A stretch of DNA of 64,000 bases from UBA6176 sp032119375 (GCA_964430505.1 CAYSGH010000012.1:1-64000), one strand, 5' to 3'. Positions 1 to 9,041 are shown, counted from the stretch's first letter. The notes: generated from the letters alone by a model not told the origin. Made by a program: numbers and translations.

Positions 1-138
1 CAACGTCATGCCTTCACTGGAAGGCGGCGAAGCCACGTGGTTCCCACTTGGTTCCTCAGGTAGATGGGACCTGTCCTCCACGGCCAGGGCGGGGATTTTC
101 CTTTGTCGGCGGCCGCCTCTTCCGGTGGGATGCGGGCG

Positions 139-1581
139 ATGTCGGAGCCGGACTTGTTTGGGGCACGCCCTGGTGGCGGCGCAGGCGGGGCGGCGGACGC
201 CGGGCCATCGGCCGAGCCCGCCCGCGCCGCGCCGCTGGCGGCCCGGATGCGGCCGCGCACGCTCGATGAGTACGTCGGGCAGCAACACATCCTCGGCCCC
301 GGCCTCCTCCTGCGGCGCGCCATCGAGGCGGACCGCGTCCAGTCCTTGATCCTCTATGGACCGCCGGGCACCGGGAAGACATCGCTCGCGCAACTCGTGG
401 CGTCGCGCACGCGGTCGCACTTCGAGCGGTTGAACGGCGTGGAATCCACGGTGGCGGACCTGCGCCGCGCCTTGCAGTCGGCGTCCCACCGGTTGTCGAA
501 CACGGGACGTCCCACGTTGCTCTTCATCGACGAGATCCACCGGTTCAACCGGGCGCAGCAGGACGTGTTGTTGCCGGACGTGGAGGCCGGCGTGGTCCGG
601 TTGATCGGGGCGACGACGCACAATCCCTTCTTCTTCGTGAACGCGCCCTTGGTGTCGCGCTCGCAGGTGTTCGAGCTGCGGCCGTTGTCGGAGGCGGACC
701 TGGTGGGGTTGATGGAACGGGCGCTTGGGGACTCCGAGCGCGGGCTGGGGATGATGCGCGTCGTGGCGGACGCGGACGCGCTGGCGCACCTGGCGCGGGT
801 TTCGGACGGGGACGCCCGGAAGGCGTTGAACTCGCTGGAGATCGCGGCGCTGACGACGGCGGCGGCGCCGGGGGGAGCGGTGCGGATCGACCTCGCCGCC
901 GCCGAGCAATGCATCCAGCGCAAGGCGGTGGTGTACGACGGCGACGGCGACGCGCACTACGACACGGCGAGCGCGTTCATCAAGTCGATGCGCGGGGGCG
1001 ACCCGGACGCGGCGTTGTACTGGCTGGCGAAGATGATTCACGCGGGCGAGGACCCGCGCTTCATCACGCGGCGGTTGCTGGTGCACGCGGCGGAGGACGT
1101 GGGGCTGGCGGACCCGATGGCGTTGGTGCTGGCGGAGGCGGCGCATCGCGCGGCGGAGGGCATCGGATGGCCCGAGGCGCGCATCCCGGTGGCGGAGGCG
1201 ACGATCTACATCGCGACGGCGCCGAAGAGCAACTCGGTGATCCGGGCCATCGACGCGGCGTTGGAGGACGTGCGGGGCGGGCGGACGTTGCCGGTGCCGG
1301 AGCACCTGCGCGACGCGCATTACACGGGGGCGCAACGCCTCGGCCATGGCGCGGGCTACGTGTATCCGCACGATCACCCGGGCCATCACGTGGCCCAGGA
1401 TTACCTGGGCGCGGCACGACGCTTCTACGAGCCGACCGAGCAAGGCGTGGAACGGAAGATCAAGGAACGCCTGGAGAAATGGCGCGTGGCGGCTGCGGGC
1501 GCGGGTTCGGCGGCCGGCACGGTTCCCGCTGTTGCTCCAGGCGTTTCCAAGGCGGCGTCGCCGGAGGGCCACGCGCGATGA
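139..1581 (+). CDS. rarA: Replication-associated recombination protein A (RarA/MgsA AAA+ ATPase)
   Basis: This is a clamp-loader-like AAA+ ATPase of the RarA/MgsA/WRNIP1 family, which acts at stalled replication forks. From the ATG at 139 (MSEPDLFG) it has 480 residues, close to the usual 430-450. Visible motifs are the Walker A YGPPGTGKT, the Walker B LLFIDEIHRFN, a sensor-1 stretch LIGATTHNPFF, and the C-terminal tetramerisation region with GYVYPHDHP. In-frame ATGs at 130 and 64 would only add a low-complexity leader, so 139 is preferred; 130 cannot be excluded. The stop overlaps the next start as ATGA, so it is probably cotranscribed with the folate enzyme and rny. The C-terminal 30 residues are Ala-rich and look dispensable. 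Confidence 0.93.
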   Translation: MSEPDLFGARPGGGAGGAADAGPSAEPARAAPLAARMRPRTLDEYVGQQHILGPGLLLRRAIEADRVQSLILYGPPGTGKTSLAQLVASRTRSHFERLNGVESTVADLRRALQSASHRLSNTGRPTLLFIDEIHRFNRAQQDVLLPDVEAGVVRLIGATTHNPFFFVNAPLVSRSQVFELRPLSEADLVGLMERALGDSERGLGMMRVVADADALAHLARVSDGDARKALNSLEIAALTTAAAPGGAVRIDLAAAEQCIQRKAVVYDGDGDAHYDTASAFIKSMRGGDPDAALYWLAKMIHAGEDPRFITRRLLVHAAEDVGLADPMALVLAEAAHRAAEGIGWPEARIPVAEATIYIATAPKSNSVIRAIDAALEDVRGGRTLPVPEHLRDAHYTGAQRLGHGAGYVYPHDHPGHHVAQDYLGAARRFYEPTEQGVERKIKERLEKWRVAAAGAGSAAGTVPAVAPGVSKAASPEGHAR

Positions 1582-2201
1582 AGGCGAGCGAGGCCAAGGC
1601 GCTGTTGCGGGCCGAGGTGCGGGCGCGGCTCGCGCGGATGACGGCCGGGGATTGGGAGGCGGCGTCGGCGCGGGTGGCGGAGGTGGTGCGCGGGATGGGG
1701 GAGTGGCGCGAGGCGCGTTGGGTGGGTGCCTACGCGGCGATGCCACGGGAGCTGGACGTGGCTCCCTTGATGGAGGAGGCGCTGGAGCGTGGCGCGCACG
1801 TGGCCGTCCCGGGATGGGACGCCGCCTCGGGGACCTATCGCTTCCATGAGGTGAAGGACCTTGCTCGGGACTTGGTGGAAGGGCCGCACCGGGCGCGGAT
1901 GCCCGCCGTGGGTTGCCCGGCGGTGGAGTTCGGGCGGCTGGACTTTGTCTTGGTGCCAGGGATAGCGTTTGACACGAGCGGGGGCCGACTGGGGCGAGGC
2001 AAGGGCTACTACGACCGTCTTTTGGGTTCCGGTGGTGGGGTCACCTGCGGCGTGGGCGCGGACGAGCAGCGGGTGGAGGACGTTCCCATGGAGCCCCATG
2101 ATGTTCGGCTCGACCGGGTGGTGATGCCCGGGGGTTGTTACCGGGCGGGTGGATTCGTTTCGTCGAGGACATTGGCTTCATGGCGATCGAGACGTGGATA
2201 A
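1578..2201 (+). CDS. 5-formyltetrahydrofolate cyclo-ligase
   Basis: This enzyme converts 5-formyl-THF to 5,10-methenyl-THF with ATP and feeds one-carbon metabolism. The family signature GRLGRGKGYYDRLL, near residue 135, forms the nucleotide/folate-binding loop. An N-terminal Lys/Arg-rich helix (KALLRAEVRARLARM) and the AYAAMPRELDVAPL segment also match the family. The product is 207 residues, normal for the family. The ATG overlaps the rarA stop (ATGA). The 3' end overlaps the rny start by 22 nt, so the three genes look translationally coupled. The last 25 residues (after MPGGCYRAGG) are unlikely to be conserved. Confidence 0.9.
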   Translation: MKASEAKALLRAEVRARLARMTAGDWEAASARVAEVVRGMGEWREARWVGAYAAMPRELDVAPLMEEALERGAHVAVPGWDAASGTYRFHEVKDLARDLVEGPHRARMPAVGCPAVEFGRLDFVLVPGIAFDTSGGRLGRGKGYYDRLLGSGGGVTCGVGADEQRVEDVPMEPHDVRLDRVVMPGGCYRAGGFVSSRTLASWRSRRG

Positions 2202-3685
2202 CGGCGGTGGCGGGCCTCGCGGGGGGCGGTGCGGCGGCGTGGCTTGTGTTCCAAGCCCGCGAGCGTGCCCTGCGGGCGGAATCGTCGGCGCGCTTCGAGG
2301 CGGAGGCACGCGACGTCCGCGCACGGGCCGCCGAGGAGGCCGGGAAGCGCGTGCAGGAACGCCAGCAACGGCTCGACGACGAGGACCGTCGCCTGCGCGA
2401 GCGCGAGGCGGTCGTGCATCGCCAACTCGACCGCCTGGGAACCCTTGAATCCGAGCTCCGGACCCGTGCCGAGGCCATGGACGCCGCGTCTGCGCGCGTT
2501 TCGGAGCAGCAGCGGGACGTGGAACGGCAGTCGGCCGAATGGCTGGCGCGCATCGAGGCGCTGGCCGGGGCGACCGTCGAGTCCGTCCGCCAAAGCCTGG
2601 TGCGCGAGGCCGAGGCCCGTGCCTCCCGAGAGGCCGCCGAGATCGGGCGGGCTGTCGTCGAAAGGGCGCGGCGCACGGCGGACGACGAGGCGCGGCGGAT
2701 CATTGGCATTGCAGTCCAGCGCTATGCCGGACGCCATGCCGCGGAGTCCTCGACGGCCATCGTGGCGTTGCCCGGCGACGACATGAAGGGCCGGATCATC
2801 GGGCGCGACGGGCGCAACATCCGCGCGTTCGAGGCCGCCACGGGCGTCACGGTGCTCGTGGACGACACGCCACATTCGGTCGTGTTGTCGGGGTTTGACC
2901 CCGTCCGCCGCGAGGTGGCGCGGCAGGCGATGGAGCGGCTGGTGCTCGACGGGCGGATTCATCCCGCGCGGATCGAGGAGGTGGTGACGGCGGTGAACCA
3001 GGAGATGGACCAGTTGATCCGCAAGATGGGCGAGGACGCCGCCGCCCAGGCGGCCGTTGCGTTGCCCGACGCGGAGGTGGTCCGGCTGCTGGGCCGGCTC
3101 AACTTCCGCCATAGCTTCTCGCAGAACGTCCTCCAGCACTCGGTCGAGGTCGCCCACCTCTGCGGGCTCATGGCCGCCGAGCTGGGGGCCGACCCCGTCG
3201 TGGCGCGGCGCTCGGGCTTGTTCCATGACATTGGCAAGGCCCTGAGCCAGGAGATGCAGGGGCCGCATGCGATCGTCGGGGCGGACTTCCTGCGCCGGAA
3301 CGGCGAGGGTCCCGTCGTCGTCAACGCCGTCGCCGCCCATCACGACGAGGTCCCGCACGAGTCCGTTTACGGGATCCTGGTGTCTGCCGCCGACGCCATC
3401 AGCGCGTCGCGCCCGGGGTCGCGTTGCGAGGGCGTGGCGACCTACCTGCAACGGCTGCAAAACCTGGAGCAGCTGGCCATGGACTTCGCGGGCGTCGAGA
3501 AGGCCTTTGCCATGCAGGCCGGTCGCGAGCTGCGGGTCATCGTCCGGCACGAGGCGGTCAACGACGACCAAGGCGCCCAAATGGCCCGCGACATCGCGCG
3601 CCGCGTCGAGGACGAGCTGACCTATCCCGGCCAGATCCGCGTCACGGTCATCCGCGAGACCCGCTGCGTGGAATACGCGAAGTAG
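2180..3685 (+). CDS. rny: Ribonuclease Y
   Basis: RNase Y is a membrane-anchored endoribonuclease that initiates mRNA turnover. From ATG 2180 the protein has 501 residues, close to the usual ~520. The order is: N-terminal membrane anchor (residues ~5-22), a long Arg/Glu/Ala-rich coiled coil (~25-190), a KH domain carrying the GRIIGRDGRNIRAFE loop (~200-265), and an HD phosphohydrolase domain with the LFHDIGKAL metal-binding motif and HHDEVP. The C-terminus VTVIRETRCVEYAK matches the family. In-frame upstream codons from 2135 lie inside the cyclo-ligase gene and would disrupt the anchor, so 2180 is the likely start. It overlaps the preceding gene by 22 nt and converges on murA. Confidence 0.95.
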   Translation: MAIETWITAVAGLAGGGAAAWLVFQARERALRAESSARFEAEARDVRARAAEEAGKRVQERQQRLDDEDRRLREREAVVHRQLDRLGTLESELRTRAEAMDAASARVSEQQRDVERQSAEWLARIEALAGATVESVRQSLVREAEARASREAAEIGRAVVERARRTADDEARRIIGIAVQRYAGRHAAESSTAIVALPGDDMKGRIIGRDGRNIRAFEAATGVTVLVDDTPHSVVLSGFDPVRREVARQAMERLVLDGRIHPARIEEVVTAVNQEMDQLIRKMGEDAAAQAAVALPDAEVVRLLGRLNFRHSFSQNVLQHSVEVAHLCGLMAAELGADPVVARRSGLFHDIGKALSQEMQGPHAIVGADFLRRNGEGPVVVNAVAAHHDEVPHESVYGILVSAADAISASRPGSRCEGVATYLQRLQNLEQLAMDFAGVEKAFAMQAGRELRVIVRHEAVNDDQGAQMARDIARRVEDELTYPGQIRVTVIRETRCVEYAK

Positions 3686-3754
3686 GCCGGCGCCTTCAGA
3701 ACAGCGCCGAGACGGCCCTGCCACGTCCCCCCGGCTTCCCGCCCCTCGCCCGCC

Positions 3755-5017
3755 CTACTCCCCCTGCGTCCGCTCGATGCGCGCGCCCAGCTTCGCGAGC
3801 TTGACCTCCATCCGCTCGTATCCCCGGTCGAGGTGATACACGCGGTGCACCTGCGTCCGGCCTTGGGCTGCCATCCCGGCAATCACCAACGCGGCGGATG
3901 CCCGGAGGTCCGACGCCATCACCTCCGCGCCGCTGAGGGGGCGTCCTCCCTTGATGATGGCGGACGGGCCCTCGATGCCGATGTCGGCCCCGAGGCGGAG
4001 CAGCTCGGCGGCGTGCATGAACCGGGACTCGAAGATGCGCTCGGTGACGATGCTGGTGCCGTTTGCGAGGCACAGGAGCGCCATGAACTGGGCCTGCATG
4101 TCCGTGGGGAAGCCCGAGTAGGGCATCGTCGTGATTTCAAGGGTCCGCAACGCCGTGCCCGCGCCCACGGTCAGCGCGCCGTTCCTTCGTTCCACGCGCG
4201 CGCCGGCCTCGCGCAGCTTCTCCAACACCGCCCCGAGATGGTCCGGCCTCGCGCCTCGCAACGTCACCTCGCCCCCCGTCGCCACCGCCGCCACCGCGAA
4301 GGTCCCGGCCTCGATCCGGTCCGGGATCACGCGGTGCTCCGTCCCTGACAACGCGGGCACGCCCGTCACCGTGATCGTTGGGCTTCCTGCCCCTTGGATG
4401 CGTGCCCCCATGGAGTTGAGGAAGTCGCATAGGTCCACCACCTCGGGCTCGCACGCGGCGCTCTCGATGACGGTCACGCCCTCGGCGAGCACCGCCGCCA
4501 TCACCACGTTGGCCGTGCCCAGCACCGTGGGGCCGGAACGTCCCCCCATGAACACCGTCGTGCCCTGCAACGCGGGTGCCTCCGCGTGAACGTAGCCGCC
4601 CTCGATCCGCATCTCCGTCCCCAGCGCCGCCAACCCCTTCAGGTGAAGGTCGATCGGCCGCGTCCCGATCACGCATCCGCCCGGCAACGACACCGACGCG
4701 CGCCGCAGCCGCCCCACCAACGGGCCCAGGATGCAAATCGAGCCCCGCATCTTCCGGATCAGGTCGTAGTCGCCCGTGCCCGTGATCGTCTCGGCCCGGA
4801 CCGTCAACGTGCCGCCCTCGAAGGACACGGCCGCGCCCAGCGACTCCAGGATCCGGCACATGAACCGCACGTCGCTCAGGTCCGGAACGTGGTGGAGCAC
4901 GCACGTCTCCCGCGTGAGCAACGTGGCGGCCATGATGGGCAACACCGCGTTCTTGGAGCCGCTGACCTCGACCTCGCCGCGCAGGATGGTTCCCCCCTCG
5001 ATGACAAAGCTGTCCAT
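3755..5017 (-). CDS. murA: UDP-N-acetylglucosamine 1-carboxyvinyltransferase (MurA)
   Basis: MurA catalyses the first committed step of peptidoglycan synthesis, transferring enolpyruvate from PEP to UDP-GlcNAc. The 420-residue length is canonical. The N-terminus has the substrate loop GSKNAVLPIMAA. The catalytic loop reads LPGGCVIGTRPIDLH, so the fosfomycin-target Cys is present rather than the resistant Asp. The C-terminal DLRASAALVIAGMAAQG and YHLDRGYERMEVKL motifs are intact. It sits 60 nt downstream of prmC on the same strand and converges with rny. Its presence argues for a peptidoglycan cell wall in this organism. Confidence 0.96.
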   Translation of the reverse strand: MDSFVIEGGTILRGEVEVSGSKNAVLPIMAATLLTRETCVLHHVPDLSDVRFMCRILESLGAAVSFEGGTLTVRAETITGTGDYDLIRKMRGSICILGPLVGRLRRASVSLPGGCVIGTRPIDLHLKGLAALGTEMRIEGGYVHAEAPALQGTTVFMGGRSGPTVLGTANVVMAAVLAEGVTVIESAACEPEVVDLCDFLNSMGARIQGAGSPTITVTGVPALSGTEHRVIPDRIEAGTFAVAAVATGGEVTLRGARPDHLGAVLEKLREAGARVERRNGALTVGAGTALRTLEITTMPYSGFPTDMQAQFMALLCLANGTSIVTERIFESRFMHAAELLRLGADIGIEGPSAIIKGGRPLSGAEVMASDLRASAALVIAGMAAQGRTQVHRVYHLDRGYERMEVKLAKLGARIERTQGE

Positions 5018-5077
5018 GACCGGATTGTGGAATTTGCCCGTGCCGGGACGCCTCCGCGCTCCCGCGCAGGACGACGC

Positions 5078-5956
5078 CTAGCGCCGTGACCCGCGCACGA
5101 TGAGAACCCGGTCCCGCCCGCTCAAGTCTTTACCCAGCCGCGCGCCTTCCCATGGGCCGCCGCCCAACAACGACAGCAAGGCCTCGCCCTGCCCGTCGCC
5201 AAACTCCAGGGCCAGCCACCCGCCCGCAGCCAACCCCTTCCATGCGTGCGCCGCCAGCGACCGATACGGCCCAAGGCCGTCCTCCCCGCCATCCAGCGCC
5301 AGCCTTGGGTCGTGCTCGCGCACCTCCGGCTCCAACGTCGCGATGTCTCCCGATGGAATGTACGGCGGGTTGGATACCACCAAGTCGAAGAATCCCATCC
5401 CGGCGGCCGCCCAGCCTTCGCTCCCAAACGCATCCCCTCGCAACCAACGCACCCGCCCATCCAACCCGTTGATCCGTGCATTGCCCCGCGCCACCGCCAG
5501 CGCGGCCTCCGAAACGTCCATCGCCACCACCTCCGCCCCCGGATGCAGCCGCGCCAACGCCAGCGCGATGCAGCCCGAGCCCGTTCCCAGGTCCAGGATG
5601 CGCGGCGCGGTCCGCCCCGCGATGCAGGCCGACGCCTGCAATACCAACTGTTCCGTCTCCGGCCGCGGCACGAGCACGCGCCCGTCCACGTCCAGTTCCA
5701 AGCCCAGGAAGGACGCCCTCCCAACAATGTGTTGAAGCGGCGCCCGCGCGGCCCTTCGCGTCACGGCATCTTCAAACCGCCGCGCCGCGTCGGCCGCCAC
5801 CGCGTCGTCGCCGAGCGCCATGCGCCGCAACCGAGGAATGCCCGTCGCATGTTCCAGCAGCAGGCCAACGTCGAGTTCGGCCGACTCCACCCCGGCGGCG
5901 GCGAGCCTTTGGGCGGCGCTGCGGAGCAGGGCGCGTGCGGAGGCGGGCTCGTTCAC
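5078..5956 (-). CDS. prmC: Peptide chain release factor N5-glutamine methyltransferase (PrmC/HemK)
   Basis: PrmC methylates the GGQ glutamine of release factors RF1 and RF2. The 292-residue product has the N-terminal helical domain, the PRPETEQLV motif, the SAM-binding ILDLGTGSGCIALALA, and the catalytic NPPYIP tetrad motif. A GTG start at 5956 is chosen because it overlaps the stop of the upstream methyltransferase as GTGA and begins the domain; longer in-frame starts would lie inside that gene. prfA, the usual neighbour, is not in the window. It lies 60 nt upstream of murA on the same strand. Confidence 0.93.
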   Translation of the reverse strand: MNEPASARALLRSAAQRLAAAGVESAELDVGLLLEHATGIPRLRRMALGDDAVAADAARRFEDAVTRRAARAPLQHIVGRASFLGLELDVDGRVLVPRPETEQLVLQASACIAGRTAPRILDLGTGSGCIALALARLHPGAEVVAMDVSEAALAVARGNARINGLDGRVRWLRGDAFGSEGWAAAGMGFFDLVVSNPPYIPSGDIATLEPEVREHDPRLALDGGEDGLGPYRSLAAHAWKGLAAGGWLALEFGDGQGEALLSLLGGGPWEGARLGKDLSGRDRVLIVRGSRR

Positions 5957-6723
5957 TTCGCAGGGGCGTCGCCGGGCGCCGCCTCGGGCGGGCGCCGGAA
6001 CACGAGGATGTGTTGCCGGGGCAGCCGATGATCGTTGGTGACCCATTGGAGTTGGTGCAGGGCCATTTCGCGGCGCACCTGCGCCTCCGTCATCTTGTGG
6101 AGCCGCTTGATCGGCACCCATGCGTCCTCGCCCCGGTACTCGACGAGGACGAGGCGGCCGCCGGGCTTCAAGGCCTCCGCCATGCCACGCGTCGTCTCGA
6201 AGGGGAACGCGCACTCATGGTACACGTCCACGAGCACGATGAGGTCCAGCGTGTTGGGGGGCAGGCCGGTGTCCTCGGGCGTCGCGAGGACCGTCTGGAC
6301 GTTGTCGATGCGCCGGGCGGCCATGTTCGTGCGCAGGATGGCCAGCATCTCCGGCTGGATGTCCGTCGCGAACACGCGGCCGGCCGGTCCCACGTTGGTG
6401 GCGAGCCGCCAGGTGAGGTAGCCGCTCCCTGCCCCCACATCGGCCACCACCTGGCCCGGTTTCAGGCCCAGCGCCCCGAGCAATCGCAGCGGCTGCTCCT
6501 CGGCCATGCGTTCCGGCCGCTCCAGCCATGGCGCCCCTTGGTGGCTCATGTAATGGGCAATTTCCCGGCCCATGAACCATTTCCCCATGCCGTCGGGCGA
6601 CCCCGGCCTCTCCTCGTACAACGGGTCCGGCGGCGCAGGTGGCGGTGCGGCATGCGACGCCGCCCAGAGAGTCCAAAAGCCCATGAAGAGCGCCCATCCA
6701 CCCCGTTTCATGCCGACATTCAT
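5953..6723 (-). CDS. Class I SAM-dependent methyltransferase with N-terminal signal-like segment
   Basis: This 256-residue protein has a Rossmann methyltransferase core: the SAM motif VVADVGAGSGYLTWRLA (~residues 92-108), the acidic motif VFATDIQPEML, and LIVLVDVYHEC. The family resembles small methyltransferases often annotated as exported in PVC and acidobacterial genomes. The N-terminus MKRGGWALFMGFWTLWAASH looks like a Sec signal peptide or membrane anchor, ending near AAPPPAPP, which is odd because SAM is cytoplasmic. The start may be the second Met (6711). It overlaps prmC by four bases. The substrate cannot be assigned from sequence. Confidence 0.75.
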   Translation of the reverse strand: MNVGMKRGGWALFMGFWTLWAASHAAPPPAPPDPLYEERPGSPDGMGKWFMGREIAHYMSHQGAPWLERPERMAEEQPLRLLGALGLKPGQVVADVGAGSGYLTWRLATNVGPAGRVFATDIQPEMLAILRTNMAARRIDNVQTVLATPEDTGLPPNTLDLIVLVDVYHECAFPFETTRGMAEALKPGGRLVLVEYRGEDAWVPIKRLHKMTEAQVRREMALHQLQWVTNDHRLPRQHILVFRRPPEAAPGDAPAK

Positions 6724-6944
6724 TGCGTCCGCATCCTCCGTTCATCCCGAGCCTGCGCGACAACAAAAGTGCGCGAACATCCAGGAGTGCATCCGTCGTC
6801 GTCCGTGACCTCAGGCCGTCCCTCTGCCCACGCGCCACCCGTGCGCCGCGCGAGGGCACGTTGCCCACGTTCGAGTTGACGGAAGAAAGCCTTGAACCAC
6901 CGACGCATCCCCGTAGCATCAGCGCCGTTCTTCGGAACCATGGT

Positions 6945-7021
6945 CGGGGCGTAGCGTAGCTTGGTAGCGCGTCTGAATGGGGTTCAGAAGGTCGTGAGTT
7001 CAAATCTCACCGCCCCGACCA
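6945..7021 (+). tRNA. tRNA-Pro (anticodon GGG)
   Basis: The 77-nt cloverleaf folds cleanly. The acceptor stem is CGGGGCG/CGCCCCG, the D arm is GCG...CGC, the anticodon stem is TCTGA/TCAGA with loop ATGGGGT, and the T arm is GTGAG/CTCAC with loop TTCAAAT. Positions 34-36 read GGG, giving proline. The 3' CCA is encoded in the DNA (7019-7021). It stands alone, divergent from the methyltransferase and convergent with lpxA. Confidence 0.95.
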
Positions 7022-7076
7022 TCTTGCCCTCCCGTCAATCCACGCCAACCCGTCCATCGTCCCGACGTTTGCGGCG

Positions 7077-7925
7077 TCAGCCCGCTTCCGTCGCGTCCCC
7101 CGGACTTTCTCGCATGGCCCTGCCGCGCTCCCGGCACACGCCCCGCTTGCCCGAGCGCACAAAGGCGACCCATTCCAGAACCATCGGTTCGTTGGCGAAC
7201 CTCGACTCCAGCCCGGCAAGGGCCTCCGCGAGGCGGAGGCTGGAACGGAACAACGCGTGGTAGGCTTGGCGCAGGGCGAGGCGCTGGGCGGCCTCGATGC
7301 CGGCCCGGCGCAGTCCCACGACGTTGAGGCCACAAATCCCGTTGTTGCCGCGCCCGATGCAGAAGGGCGGCAAGTCCTTGGAGATGGCGGAGCCGCCCTG
7401 CATCAGGGCGAGGCGGCCCACGCGGCAAAACTGGTGCACGAGGCAGTTGCCCGAAATGAAGGCCCGGTCGCCCACCTGGACGTGACCCGCCAGCAATGCG
7501 CCATTGGCCAGGATGACCTGGTTGCCCAGGACGCCGTCATGGCCCACGTGGCTGCCCGCCATGAGGAAGTTCCCGTCGCCCAGCACCGTGACGCCCCCGG
7601 GCTTCGCCCCGCGATGCACGGTCACGTGTTCCCGGAAGACGTTGCCCGAACCGATGCGGACGCTGGAGGGGGAGCCGTCGTGCCGCAGGTCCTGGGGGGC
7701 GTCGCCGATGACGACGCCCGAGTGGAAGCGATTGTCCGCGCCCGCCTCCACCCACCGGACCAAGTGGACGCCGGGCCCGACGTCGCATCGGTCGCCGAGG
7801 ACCACGCCTTCCCCGAGGACGGCATAGGGCCCGATGCGCGTGCCTGCGCCCAGCCGGGCGGATGGATGAAGGACGGCGGTGGGATGAACCTCGACGCCTG
7901 GAATCGCTCCCATGGGCGGCATCAT
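7077..7925 (-). CDS. lpxA: Acyl-ACP--UDP-N-acetylglucosamine O-acyltransferase (LpxA)
   Basis: LpxA performs the first step of lipid A synthesis, adding a 3-hydroxyacyl chain to UDP-GlcNAc. The ~282-residue protein shows left-handed beta-helix hexapeptide repeats from VHPTAVLHPSARLG through GNQVILANGALLAGHVQVGD. The catalytic His region reads AGSHVGHDGVLGN. A C-terminal helical bundle follows (GLRRAGIEAAQRLALRQAYH). Starts at 7925, 7922 or 7913 are all possible; the beta-helix begins just after the last. It lies 40 nt downstream of the AbiEii-like gene, away from any lpxB/lpxD/fabZ neighbours. It supports a lipid A-containing outer membrane. Confidence 0.9.
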   Translation of the reverse strand: MMPPMGAIPGVEVHPTAVLHPSARLGAGTRIGPYAVLGEGVVLGDRCDVGPGVHLVRWVEAGADNRFHSGVVIGDAPQDLRHDGSPSSVRIGSGNVFREHVTVHRGAKPGGVTVLGDGNFLMAGSHVGHDGVLGNQVILANGALLAGHVQVGDRAFISGNCLVHQFCRVGRLALMQGGSAISKDLPPFCIGRGNNGICGLNVVGLRRAGIEAAQRLALRQAYHALFRSSLRLAEALAGLESRFANEPMVLEWVAFVRSGKRGVCRERGRAMRESPGDATEAG

Positions 7926-7965
7926 GCGCGGGAGGCCCGCCGCCGGTCGAGCGGGGGCTCCATCC

Positions 7966-8760
7966 TCATTCGACCCGCGGCCAGCAGCCCCGGACGGTCG
8001 GCGGATGGATTCGGAGCGAGGGCTGGTTGCCGATCCAGCCGGGCGCGCCGTGCTCGTCCACGAAGGCCACGCCCACGGGGACATGCGGCAGGGTGTCCGC
8101 GACGCGGGTGATTTCGGACTCGGCACGGTCCGTCATGGCGATCCACACCTTCTTCAGGACGACAGGATCGAGGTGCCGGGCCTCGATGGTTTCCAGTTGC
8201 CTGGGGTTCACCCGGGCGAAGCGGCGCATCATGTCCAGGAGCAGCATGGGGCTGAACCCGGGATCCTTGCCACAGGCCGCCCAGACCACCGCCTCCAATG
8301 GGTACCATTTTTCCAGCTCCACCATGTCCACGTAGTCGCGCGTCACCGAACGAGAGCCCAGCGCGAGCGCCTTGTTGGTCGCCATGTCGAACCGATGCAG
8401 GCGCCAGCCCAGCAAGGGGTCGGGCTCGATGGGGAAGAAGCGGAAGGCGGAATCGACCGCCCAGTCGATGTCGAGCTCCTCGCCGAGGTGGACGAGGCGT
8501 GCCTTGCGGAAGCCCGTTGGGTTGCGCCAATCCCCGAGGGCCTCGCGCACGTCGTAGCCTGCCGCGCGAAGGGCTGCGACGTCGGAGTCGCTCGCGCGGG
8601 CGACCTCGGCCTCGGCATCATGGAAGATGTCGAAGTCATGGCTGAAGCGGGGGGAATCCTCGGACGAGTTCAGCACCAGGCCGCCGGCGAAGTGGCTTTC
8701 CTCGCTGCGCAATGCGGCCAACACGTGGAGCACATCCTGTTGGAGGCGGGTCAAAGGCAC
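7966..8760 (-). CDS. AbiEii/AbiGii-type nucleotidyltransferase (putative toxin)
   Basis: This 264-residue protein resembles the DNA polymerase beta-like nucleotidyltransferases of the AbiEii/AbiGii (type IV toxin) family. The N-terminal signature is FAGGLVLN followed by SPRFSHDFDIFHD, matching the GG-x-LN and DxD metal-binding pattern. A later stretch DMATNKALALGSRSVTRDYVDM resembles the helical motif common in AbiEii proteins. The start is a GTG at 8760, overlapping the stop of the small upstream gene by 10 nt, which suggests translational coupling. No canonical AbiEi winged-helix antitoxin is adjacent. Whether it acts as a toxin, a housekeeping NTase or a relic is not resolved. Confidence 0.72.
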   Translation of the reverse strand: MPLTRLQQDVLHVLAALRSEESHFAGGLVLNSSEDSPRFSHDFDIFHDAEAEVARASDSDVAALRAAGYDVREALGDWRNPTGFRKARLVHLGEELDIDWAVDSAFRFFPIEPDPLLGWRLHRFDMATNKALALGSRSVTRDYVDMVELEKWYPLEAVVWAACGKDPGFSPMLLLDMMRRFARVNPRQLETIEARHLDPVVLKKVWIAMTDRAESEITRVADTLPHVPVGVAFVDEHGAPGWIGNQPSLRIHPPTVRGCWPRVE

Positions 8761-9041
8761 GCGTTGAGCTCCTGCGCCCGCTGCCACGCGCGGCGGTCGC
8801 CCTTGCGGAGGTTGAGCACGATTTCCCGCACGTCCTCGCGGGTGCGCGGGACGAAGCCGGGATTCCACCACCAGAAGCACGAGTGGAAGTCCCGCACCGC
8901 GTGCAAGGCCATCTCCACCACCTCGGGGGAAACGGCCGGATCGCTGTCTGCGTTGCCGCGCGCCTCGGCCTTCATGATGGCACCGTATCGATTGGGTGGA
9001 ACCCACTCAAGCAGCGCCCTGTCCTGGGTCTCGCCGCGCAT
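8751..9041 (-). CDS. Small protein coupled to AbiEii-like nucleotidyltransferase (possible antitoxin)
   Basis: This is a 96-residue protein with no recognisable domain. It contains a Trp-rich stretch HAVRDFHSCFWWWNPGF and then a basic helix VREIVLNLRKGDRRAWQRAQEL. ATG at 9041 is chosen; GTG 9065 and ATG 8975 are alternatives. Its stop overlaps the start of the nucleotidyltransferase gene by 10 nt, so the two are almost certainly one operon. By position it may be the partner (antitoxin) of the putative toxin, but it is not an AbiEi-type regulator. Its function is otherwise unknown. Confidence 0.6.
   Translation of the reverse strand: MRGETQDRALLEWVPPNRYGAIMKAEARGNADSDPAVSPEVVEMALHAVRDFHSCFWWWNPGFVPRTREDVREIVLNLRKGDRRAWQRAQELNACL

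Noticed and set aside
1..138. A gene or RNA before rarA
   Set aside because: Short open frames here lack any recognisable motif, and no RNA fold stands out.
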